64,000 bases of DNA from NCBI GenBank assembly GCA_041399205.1, contig JAWKTK010000022.1, positions 62,001-126,000 on the forward strand, in the 5' to 3' direction. The DNA is from JAGQOZ01 sp041399205 (lineage in GTDB: Bacteria > Planctomycetota > Planctomycetia > Pirellulales > Pirellulaceae). Shown here one piece after another: positions 48,551 to 55,771 of this stretch (its first letter is position 1; each line of letters begins with the position of its first letter). Made by a program: the position numbers and the translations under genes. The notes below the pieces were generated by a model, which saw nothing but the letters and a program-made list of their open reading frames with translations, ran no database searches and had not been told where the DNA came from.

Positions 48551-49172
48551 GGCGGATCTCCTGCAGAGCTTGAAACTGTTCGTACAAGGCTTGTTGGATC
48601 GAACGAATATCAGGACCAAATTGTTGCATTAAACGCTGAACTGTTTCCAGGCGAATTTGCGGTACCGCACCAGGTTCGCGCCGAACCCATTCGATACGCT
48701 GATTCAAGAGATGGTGGACATGTTCGACCGTCGTTTCTTGACCAACTTGCACCGTGATCACTCGCCGCCCCAGCCTCGTTAGCGTTCGCTGGTAATCAAA
48801 ATGCGTGCCCAACACCAATGGCGCTGGACGACGAAAAAAATACCAGCGTTGCCACCACGTCATGCGTTGCGCTTCATCAATCAACGTGACGCGGCCCGTG
48901 GTAATCTTGACCGTTTGACCTTCCGGAATATGCGTGTACGTAGCACCGGGAATGGCCGCGTGAATGGCCAGCAAGTGTGTGGTCTTGCCGTAACCTTTTT
49001 CACCTACAAACTGCACCACGACATTGGCATCTGACAATTCAGGCAAAATGGCTTCCAACTGCACAAGGGCCAGATTCGTTGTTCTTCCCGAGTGATCTCA
49101 CAAACGGCGACGCAAATTCAGATGTGGCAAAGGGGAAAGCGGAAGTCGCCGCTTCTCGTATACTAAACTCAT
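48543..49172 (-). CDS. small P-loop ATPase, in-frame TGA near the N-terminus
   Basis: From the ATG at 49172 the frame reads MSLVYEKRRLPLSPLPHLN and on to residue 24, meets TGA at 49100-49098, and continues in the same frame with DHSGRTTNLALVQLEAILPELS. Both sides look like one protein of ~209 aa. A GTG at 49064 would give 173 aa starting just before the P-loop, but loses that conserved-looking lead. Walker A is VGEKGYGKTTHL; Walker B is RVTLIDEAQRM. The rest is a short AAA-type C-terminal helical part. The stop overlaps the next start by 8 bases. TGG to TGA is the simplest single change; mutation or sequencing error. Function unknown. Confidence 0.7.
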
Positions 49173-49209
49173 GGAAATCCTAGCGAAAAATCCTAGCCTG
49201 AAGCGTCAG

Positions 49210-49336
49210 TTTTGAAGTTGCGCTTTTTCCTAGCCCGGAAGCACTTCGGCTTTGAAGCGTGCTTTTTCCTAGCCCGAAGCGTCAGCGAGGGGAAATTGAG
49301 CGATTCCGAAGTCCCTCGCTGACGCTTCGGGCTAGG
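49210..49336. repeat. palindromic dispersed repeat, copy 1 (type A arms)
   Basis: Outer motif TTTTGAAGTTGCGC at 49210-49223, then a perfect 24-bp inverted repeat: 49268-49291 (CCTAGCCCGAAGCGTCAGCG plus AGGG) with 49313-49336, 21-base loop. The right outer motif is missing, and broken fragments of the same sequence lie just left of it (from ~49190). It sits between a leftward ATPase gene and a rightward peptidase gene. Confidence 0.9.
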
Positions 49337-49374
49337 AACGTTTCGTCAGCCATCACCTTTGTTCGAGCCGTCCT

Positions 49375-50613
49375 ATGAATATTCGACATTTGTGGCCAAG
49401 CATTTGTGTTAGCTTGAGTCTATTTTGGAATGCGAACGGTCAGACTCCGTCTCAGCCAACAGAGCCGATACGAACCGTAGATTATATCGATACCAGTTTC
49501 GCAAACGCATCGCCCGTGTGGTACGAATTTGATTCAAACGGCACCGTGCAAGTCCATTTGCTGTACGATCACGAACGCCATTCGCCGAATCGCGCTGCCG
49601 GGCATTTTCATTTTCGCGTCCACGGAACGCCCGGGTCGGTTATTCGCATCGAATTCAACAATCTTGAAAATGTTTGGAATGGCAAAAAAGCGTCCGTGGC
49701 CAAAGAATTAAAAGCCGCCGCCATTTCTCGCGACGGCCAAACTTGGAAAACGATCGGCATGTTTGCCACGGATGACGGCCGAGCAGGTTTGGAAGTGACA
49801 CTGGAAAGTGATTCGGTGTTCGTCGCCAGAATCCAGCCTTACCGGCTGAGCGATCTGGACCAAATGCTGCAGCGAATTCGATCAGACGATCGCGTATCCA
49901 TCCAAGAAATTGGCCGAACCGTCGAAAACCGCTCGATCGAGATGGTTCGCATTGGAAAGCCGAACGCGGCGAATCATGTTTTCTTACGAGCTCGCGCGCA
50001 TCCCTGGGAGGCAGGCGGCAACTGGGTAGTGGAAGGATTGGTAGAACGATTGCTGAGTGACGATGCGGTGTCAGTCGATTTTCTTGAACAATGCTGCGTT
50101 TCCATCTTGCCCATGGCCAACAAGGACGGGGTTGCGCGAGGTCGCACGCGATTTAATTCGTTGGGTAAAGATCTGAATCGAAATTGGGACAAGCCGACCG
50201 ATGCAGCCTTGTGCCCAGAAAACGCCGCGCTGGAACGCTGGCTGGAACAAGAAATCGCTGCCGGCCGCAAGCCCGACCTAGCAATGGAACTGCACAATGA
50301 CGGCAGCGGCAAGCTCCATATTAGCCGTCCACCTGTGCCGAACCTGGAACAACACGTCCAGCGAATGCGTTTGCTGGAATCACTGCTGCGTCGTTACACA
50401 TGGTTCACGGAAGGGGCCACCGAAGCGTCGTTTCGCAATTCAGGAACGCTGGGAGACGGTTGGCTAGAACGGTTCGGAATCGACGCCACGGTACACGAAT
50501 TCAATTGCCACTGGATTGCCGGACTGCAAAAACATCCAGAAGCCGAAGACTGGAAGAATTACGGTCGGCAGTTACCGCTGGTTTTCCGCGACTACTTGCG
50601 ACATCGTCCGTAG
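49375..50613 (+). CDS. secreted M14-family zinc carboxypeptidase
   Basis: 412 aa with a signal peptide ending near residue 22 (SICVSLSLFWNANG). An N-terminal beta-sandwich (~35-155) of the kind that precedes M14 subfamily D (cytosolic carboxypeptidase-like) domains comes first. The catalytic domain has His209 and Glu212 in AHPWEAGGNW as zinc ligands, DLNRNWD at 266-272, His307 in MELHND and the catalytic Glu375 in VHEFNC. It removes C-terminal amino acids from peptides, probably in the periplasm. Flanked on both sides by palindromic repeat copies; it is not part of an operon. Confidence 0.88.
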   Translation: MNIRHLWPSICVSLSLFWNANGQTPSQPTEPIRTVDYIDTSFANASPVWYEFDSNGTVQVHLLYDHERHSPNRAAGHFHFRVHGTPGSVIRIEFNNLENVWNGKKASVAKELKAAAISRDGQTWKTIGMFATDDGRAGLEVTLESDSVFVARIQPYRLSDLDQMLQRIRSDDRVSIQEIGRTVENRSIEMVRIGKPNAANHVFLRARAHPWEAGGNWVVEGLVERLLSDDAVSVDFLEQCCVSILPMANKDGVARGRTRFNSLGKDLNRNWDKPTDAALCPENAALERWLEQEIAAGRKPDLAMELHNDGSGKLHISRPPVPNLEQHVQRMRLLESLLRRYTWFTEGATEASFRNSGTLGDGWLERFGIDATVHEFNCHWIAGLQKHPEAEDWKNYGRQLPLVFRDYLRHRP

Positions 50614-50660
50614 TCGCAAGACCATCGACAGGATACGTGGCGACTGGATCGAGACACCGG

Positions 50661-50786
50661 TTTTGAAGTTGCGCTTTTTCCTAGCCCGAAACGTAAGTGA
50701 GGGGAAATTGATCGATTCTGAAGTCCCCTCACTTACGTTTCGGGCTAGGAAATTCCGCCGGAAAACGCGAATGCGCAACTTCAAAA
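50661..50786. repeat. palindromic dispersed repeat, copy 2 (type B arms), complete
   Basis: Outer inverted repeat TTTTGAAGTTGCGC (50661-50674) with GCGCAACTTCAAAA (50773-50786). Inside is a perfect 25-bp inverted repeat, 50680-50704 (CCTAGCCCGAAACGTAAGTG plus AGGGG) with 50725-50749. The nested structure and 126-base length suggest a REP/MITE-like element. It occupies most of the 213 bases between the peptidase and a converging hypothetical gene. Confidence 0.92.
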
Positions 50787-50826
50787 CTTCGCAATCAGGT
50801 CTGCAGAAACGTCTCGCAATTTCGTT

Positions 50827-51706
50827 CTACCGTTGCTGGACCACGGTCGGCACGGTCGCGTCGACTGGCACGGTTTGCCGAGCGAGTCGTTCTTGGCCTT
50901 GGTCAAAGACCTTTTGCGTAATCTGGCTGAATTGGTTCTTGATGTCGGGTTGGACGTCTAGCCGTCCTGCCAAGTGGTCCATGCCGTCGTCATTGGCTTC
51001 GGCCGTTCGTGAAATTCGTTCTAAGAATTTGATGGACTCTTGAAAGTTGGTATCCGCCGATTTGCCCAGCAGCGGATGCAATGTTTTGGTGAGCACATCG
51101 ACGGCTACGTTTTCCACTTCGACAAACACGTCCAGGCGACTGGTGACATGCCATCGTCCATCTTCGCGTTGGACATATCCAGACTTCAGCAGCAACACGC
51201 ATTTGCCATGCAAGGGCTTACGAAACAACGGTCCTTCGTACATGCCGTCGCAGTAGATCAGATGCGTGTCATTGTTACCAAAGACCACCCACTTTACTGT
51301 CCGTCCCTACGCCGTCACTGGCGTCCAGCGTATATGGACCAGTTCGAACCGTAGATACTTTGGTGATGCCCATCAACTGCCAGATGTTGACCACAACTTC
51401 CGGGTTGCGAATCAAGAAGCGATAAAGTTCTGGATCACAATCAATGACGTTTACCGGCATGCGACGAAACATGCTGGGCTTGGAAACGACGGCTTGAATT
51501 TTTTGCCGAGCTTCCGGCGTGAGCGACGCGAACGGAATGTCCTGAATCGCTGCCTCCTTGGCCGCTCGACTGGTATCCGCCTTGGCCACAATCGCTTCCG
51601 CTTGGATTGGTCCCGCGACGCCCACGCTAAGAACTGCGACGACGATAGCCACAAGCCGCTGTCGATGCGCAATCACAGAACCACCATTCCAGTGTCGAAG
51701 TGTCAT
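50827..51706 (-). CDS. secreted conserved hypothetical protein, one frameshift
   Basis: About 293 aa when joined. Start at the ATG at 51706; hydrophobic segment ~18-36 (LVAIVVAVLSVGVAGPIQA) acts as signal peptide. Frame one runs to ~51300 (RNPEVVVNIWQLMGITKVST, then DASDGVG). The second frame continues VKWVVFGNNDTHLIYCDGMYEGPLF to the stop at 50827. The junction (GACAGTAAAG on the minus strand) needs one base removed or two added. No catalytic motif; the C-terminal half is helical and polar. I do not recognise the family beyond its planctomycete look. The 188 bases after the redoxin gene, which lie upstream of it, hold nothing recognised. Confidence 0.65.
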
Positions 51707-51894
51707 TGGCCCCCCCAGGCTTAGATACTACTTGCCGATAGACCTTTCCGGTCCTACTGGTAATTCGGCTGACGCAGGGTCATCCGGTCAGTCAAATTTA
51801 GAAACGGTCATGCCGTGATAGCAAAGACCGCAGTTCGCACGGCTAGCGAAGGAACCAAATGGCGAATGATTCCCGAGGGCAAATGACGTTGACG

Positions 51895-52491
51895 CTACGC
51901 CTGCACACCGTCCGGATTGAAGTATTCTGGTTCCTGCCCTTCGGCCCATTTAATATTGCAGCCCAAACTGGGTCGCTGATTTTCTGAAACCGCCTGGCCG
52001 GCCAGCACTGCATCCAAGGCCGCACGCAAATCCGTTCCCGTCACTGGAATGTCCGAACCGGGGCGACTACCATCCATCTGGCCTCGATAAACCAGCTTCT
52101 GATCTTTGTCAAAAACAAAAAAGTCTGGAGTACAAGCGGCCCGATACGCCTTGGCCACCGATTGATCTTCGTCGAATAAATACGGAAACGTGTAACCTCG
52201 GCTTTCCGCTTCATGCACCATTTGTTCGGGCGAATCTTGCGGATATTTTGAAACGTCATTGGAGCTAATCCCCACCACCGCCACTCCCTTGGCTTGGTAT
52301 TCCGCAGCCAGCTGAGCCAAAGCCGGAGCGACATGAATCACGTACGGACAATGATTGCACATGAAGATGACCAACAGCGCTGGCGCGCCTTGCAGATCGC
52401 TTAGCGACACCGCCGTCCCATCCACATTGGTCAGCGAAAAATCCGGAGCCGTTGTCCCCAACGAAAGCATGGTACTGTTGGTCTTCACCAT
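51895..52491 (-). CDS. thioredoxin-like redoxin (AhpC/TSA superfamily)
   Basis: 198 aa from the ATG at 52491, which has AAGGA 8 bases upstream; the open frame extends to 52578 without a ribosome site. Redoxin fold: APDFSLTNVDG at ~15-25, active-site segment IFMCNHCPYV with Cys45 and Cys48, GISSNDVSKYPQDSP, then CTPDFFVFDKDQKLVYRGQMD near 117-137. No signal peptide, so cytoplasmic. Likely a thiol-dependent peroxidase or reductase; the CxxC spacing differs from classical peroxiredoxins, so the exact activity is open. Transcribed alone. Confidence 0.88.
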   Translation of the reverse strand: MVKTNSTMLSLGTTAPDFSLTNVDGTAVSLSDLQGAPALLVIFMCNHCPYVIHVAPALAQLAAEYQAKGVAVVGISSNDVSKYPQDSPEQMVHEAESRGYTFPYLFDEDQSVAKAYRAACTPDFFVFDKDQKLVYRGQMDGSRPGSDIPVTGTDLRAALDAVLAGQAVSENQRPSLGCNIKWAEGQEPEYFNPDGVQA

Positions 52492-52653
52492 CGGTCTTGT
52501 CCTTGTGCAAACACTTCTATTTTCATCAGTCGTTCCGCTTTCGACACTATAGCCGTCATTCGCTATCGAAGAAACCACGCATGGCTGCGTAGTTGGGATC
52601 GCTTACTTCAAAAAATTAGTGGACCAGGTGACACGTCCCGCTTCGGTCGCAAG

Positions 52654-52778
52654 TTTTGAAGTTGCGCATTTGTGTTTTCCGGCGGGATTTCCTAGCCCGA
52701 AGCGTCAGCAAGGGACTGCAGAAGCACTCAATTTCGCCTCACTTACGTTTCGGGCTATGAAAGAGCGCAACTTCAAAA
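52654..52778. repeat. palindromic dispersed repeat, copy 3, mismatched hybrid arms
   Basis: Outer inverted repeat TTTTGAAGTTGCGC (52654-52667) with GCGCAACTTCAAAA (52765-52778). The inner left arm (52691 onward, GAAGCGTCAGC) is type A as in copy 1, whereas the inner right arm (CTCACTTACGTTTCGGGCTA, ending ~52757) is type B as in copy 2. The central stem therefore pairs only in its outer part. It lies in the 314 bases between the leftward redoxin gene and a rightward ORF; nothing else was seen there. Confidence 0.9.
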
Positions 52779-52805
52779 CGCGCAATTGCCGTCAAACGGC
52801 GGTTC

Positions 52806-53231
52806 TTGAACAATGAACAAATGCTGATGGTGCAATGCGACATTGTCGACGGGCAGCAGATCAACGTCTTTGGACTTACCATCAGTACGTCGGGAAGAAT
52901 CGAGTTCCTAAATGATCTTTCGCGATCTCCACAATACAGGTCGGAGTTATATCTTGAGAGCAGACGTACACACGCAGCGAGAGACGTGATTAATGGTGAG
53001 TCGTTTGTAAACAAGGGCGAACCTGTCCTTCTCACATTTGCCGATTTGGCAAATTCGCTACGAAATGGCACAAATCGAAATTCGCGTCGTTCGTTGCCAA
53101 CGATAGCACTTCAGCCTCCTTATCGAACGGCCGGCGTGCTGCATCTGTATGATTTTGTGCGGCGGATTCGAGCGAATTCCGGGTATATGGAAAGCAGAGG
53201 ACTTGTCGAACCCGTGACGCTCGCGCCATGA
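52806..53231 (+). CDS. hypothetical ORF, uncertain
   Basis: At most 141 aa, first start a TTG at 52806, with in-frame ATGs at 52821 and 52827; no ribosome site stands out. The product (e.g. VQCDIVDGQQINVFGLTIS) has no signal peptide, membrane helix or known motif. The reading direction agrees with the glycosyltransferase 50 bases downstream. Kept at low confidence because the frame fills an otherwise empty interval; it may be chance or a gene remnant. Confidence 0.3.
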   Translation: MNNEQMLMVQCDIVDGQQINVFGLTISTSGRIEFLNDLSRSPQYRSELYLESRRTHAARDVINGESFVNKGEPVLLTFADLANSLRNGTNRNSRRSLPTIALQPPYRTAGVLHLYDFVRRIRANSGYMESRGLVEPVTLAP

Positions 53232-53281
53232 TAGCCGGTTTCCCTTCGAATTGAATCCTTGTTCCAAAGACACGGCGCGGC

Positions 53282-54490
53282 ATGCGAATTCTGATCATTC
53301 ACCAAAACTTTGTGGACCATCGCCATCCCGGCGGCACTCGGCATCTGGACGTGGCAACTCGGTTGGTGGCCAAAGGGCATGAAGTCACCGTGGTGGCCAG
53401 CACGGTTGACTATCTGACCGGGACTCAGATCAAAGCACCTCGTCAAGAAACCTACAAAGGCGTGGTCATTAAACGAGCGTGGGCGTTGCCGACAGTGCAA
53501 AAGAGCATTGCTTGGCGAGCGATCTCGTATGTCAGCTATTTGCCGGCCGCTTGGTGGACGGCGTTGCGTAGCGGTCCGGCCGATGTGGTGTTTGGTACCA
53601 CGCCGCCCGTTTTTCAACTGCCGCCAACGTGGCTGATTGCCAAGATGCGTCGAGCTCCTTTTGTGCTGGAGGTCTTGGATCTGTGGCCCGAATTTGCCAT
53701 TGGCATGGGCGTGTTGAAGAACCCGGTGTTGATCTGGATTGCTCGGACGGTGGAACAATTCTTTAATCACGCGGCCAAACACTTGGTTGTTAATTCGCCC
53801 GCCTACAAGGATTACTTGATTGACCATGGTCGCCAAGCGGACGACGTGACAACGATTGTCAACGGAGTCGATCCAGAGATGTTCGAACCAGACGAAGGAG
53901 CGAATGAAATTCGGCGGCGTTTCCAGCTGGACGGAAAATTCGTGGTTACCTATTCCGGCGCGTTGGGCATGGCCAACGACCTAAGCACCATTGTTCGCGC
54001 CGCGAATTTGGTGCAGGACGATCCGGACATCCACTTCTTGCTGGCCGGCGATGGCAAGGAGCGAACCAAATTGGAAGCGGAAGCCAAAGCCTTGAATCTG
54101 ACGAACATCACGTTTGGCGGATTCTTTCCCAAAGACCAAATGAAAAACGTATTGGCCGCGTCGGATGCGTGCGTGGCCACGTTGCTGGACATTCCTCAAT
54201 TCAAAACGCCGTTTCCCAACAAGGTCTTTGATTACATGACGGCCGGCAAACCCGTGTTGCTGGGAATCGACGGCGCGATTCGCAAGGTAGTGGACGAGGC
54301 CAATGCCGGCATCTTTGTGCAGCCCAGCAATGAACAATCGTTGGCCGATGCAGTTCGACATTTAAAGGCGAATCCGGACGAAGCCAAGGCGATGGGACAA
54401 CGAGGTCAACAGCATATTGTGTCGCACTATCACATGGACCGGCAGGCCGATCGATTCGAAGAAGTCTTCTTGAAAGTGGTGCAGAAGTAA
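53282..54490 (+). CDS. family 4 glycosyltransferase (WcaI/WbuB-like)
   Basis: 402 aa, GT-B fold. The N-terminal half begins ILIIHQNFVDHRHPGGTRH, typical of GT4 enzymes of the WcaI/WbuB type; PFVLEVLDLWPEFAIGMGV follows near 125-143. The donor-site half has FVVTYSGALGMANDLST, LAGDGKERTKLE and the acidic region KTPFPNKVFDYMTAGKPVL, with the EX7E equivalent replaced by this Lys/Asp pattern as in relatives. It should transfer a sugar from a nucleotide-sugar in extracellular or lipopolysaccharide-type polysaccharide synthesis. It stands alone, so the polymer is unknown. Confidence 0.9.
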   Translation: MRILIIHQNFVDHRHPGGTRHLDVATRLVAKGHEVTVVASTVDYLTGTQIKAPRQETYKGVVIKRAWALPTVQKSIAWRAISYVSYLPAAWWTALRSGPADVVFGTTPPVFQLPPTWLIAKMRRAPFVLEVLDLWPEFAIGMGVLKNPVLIWIARTVEQFFNHAAKHLVVNSPAYKDYLIDHGRQADDVTTIVNGVDPEMFEPDEGANEIRRRFQLDGKFVVTYSGALGMANDLSTIVRAANLVQDDPDIHFLLAGDGKERTKLEAEAKALNLTNITFGGFFPKDQMKNVLAASDACVATLLDIPQFKTPFPNKVFDYMTAGKPVLLGIDGAIRKVVDEANAGIFVQPSNEQSLADAVRHLKANPDEAKAMGQRGQQHIVSHYHMDRQADRFEEVFLKVVQK

Positions 54491-54615
54491 ATCTCGGCGG
54501 TAAATCGTAGACTTCGATTTGCGTTAACCGAATACGGGCCGTCGTCTGCATCACGTTGTTCACGGTTCGACAAGAAATCCCGCAAACCCTACAAGAACAT
54601 CGGTCCTTGGTATAG

Positions 54616-55344
54616 TTATTCTGCAGCAAGGTGACGCCAATACATTTCCGGATTGTTCAGTAGATCTCGAGTAATCTGGTAATGGCTTGTCTCTTCCAGC
54701 TTCATTCGTTCCAAGGGGCCAAAGTCGAACGAGATGATCGTTGCGCCGGGGTAGGTCAGAAGAATCGGCGAATGCGTGGCAACAAAGAATTGTGATTGGC
54801 CGCTGCGAACCAGTTTGTGCATAAGAGCTAAAAGCGTAAGTTGCCGTTGCGGAGACAATGCCGATTCTGGTTCGTCCATTAGGAACAAACCGTGTTCGAA
54901 GCGATGGTTCATGATTGCCAAAAATGCCTCACCATGCGACATGTGGTGCAACGACTTGGTGCCATAGCGCAAAGCGCCGACATCGTCAAGGTGCGACGCG
55001 AACTGAGCTTGCGTTTCCGCTCGAAAGAAAAACCGGTCTTTCGGTTGTCGAATGAATGCCATTCGCAACGCATTGGCCAATTCACTTTGTTCTTCGAAGG
55101 CAAACTTCGCGTCCAGTTCGTTCTGGCTGCCTCCGGAAATGGGCAATCGAGCCAGCACGGCCATGGCTTCCAGTAAGGTCGATTTTCCAGACCCATTTTC
55201 TCCGACGAAAAACGTTACCGGCGAATCAAATTCCAAATGCAAGTCACTCGCAAATGGAAGACAACCGGGAAACGAATCAGGATCCAGCGTCTGCTCATCA
55301 CGCCGTGTCACAAACGTCACGAAAGGTACATTCATGATGCTCAT
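54616..55344 (-). CDS. stand-alone ABC-type ATPase (COG3910-like)
   Basis: 242 aa. Walker A VGENGSGKSTLLEA at ~48-60, ABC-like signature HMSHGEAFLAIM near 135-145, Walker B LFLMDEPESALSPQRQ near 155-170, then the switch ATHSPILLTYPGA. The compact, short coiled-coil-free form without membrane partner matches the predicted-ATPase group related to SMC/OLD-type ATPases. Such proteins can work in DNA repair or phage defence, but no nuclease or toxin gene is adjacent to support that. In-frame ATGs at 55344 and 55335 are both possible. Confidence 0.8.
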   Translation of the reverse strand: MSIMNVPFVTFVTRRDEQTLDPDSFPGCLPFASDLHLEFDSPVTFFVGENGSGKSTLLEAMAVLARLPISGGSQNELDAKFAFEEQSELANALRMAFIRQPKDRFFFRAETQAQFASHLDDVGALRYGTKSLHHMSHGEAFLAIMNHRFEHGLFLMDEPESALSPQRQLTLLALMHKLVRSGQSQFFVATHSPILLTYPGATIISFDFGPLERMKLEETSHYQITRDLLNNPEMYWRHLAAE

Positions 55345-55771
55345 TCGATCCGCAGGAACCAGTGAAAATGTTTAACCGCGCTCGATTTGCCGACGGCGAT
55401 TACGTGGTTCGGAATTCCCAAGCCTAACCCCTTTCTCGGGAGGTTACAAAGCTGCAACCTGAATTGTGCAACCAATTTCTTGTTCATAAACTCGACGCAC
55501 ATTCACAAGAACGACAAGCTGCTTGCACTTCAATCTTTCCTAGTCGAATTATCTTAACAGTAAAACGCCATAATTCAGGGCGTGGCAGGCCGGAAGCGAT
55601 GCTGACCATAGACGTGTCACAATAACTTCACTATCCTAGCGTGTTGGCAAAATTCGCTGTAAATGGTTATGGCGTAGCGGATTTGCAGCGAGCTTGGAAG
55701 ATGTCGCTTCCCAGCGTTCGCAGGCCCTGATTTACATCAACACTTGTCGCGACATTCAACTGCGGTATCGC
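55345..55771. other. 427-base divergent spacer upstream of the RND gene
   Basis: Lies between the leftward ATPase and the rightward RND/MMPL gene, so it should hold both promoters. A small palindrome GGTT-acaaagctgc-AACC lies near 55442-55460. The RND frame is open back to a TTG at 55694 but without a ribosome site. Nothing else recognised. Confidence 0.4.

Noticed and set aside
49098..49100. TGA recoded as selenocysteine or tryptophan
   Set aside because: Many genes in the window end normally at TGA, no SECIS-like hairpin was seen just after this codon, and a simple TGG-to-TGA change explains it.
54616..55344. Stand-alone ATPase as part of a phage-defence system
   Set aside because: No nuclease, toxin or other defence gene is adjacent, so the ATPase alone does not support the claim.
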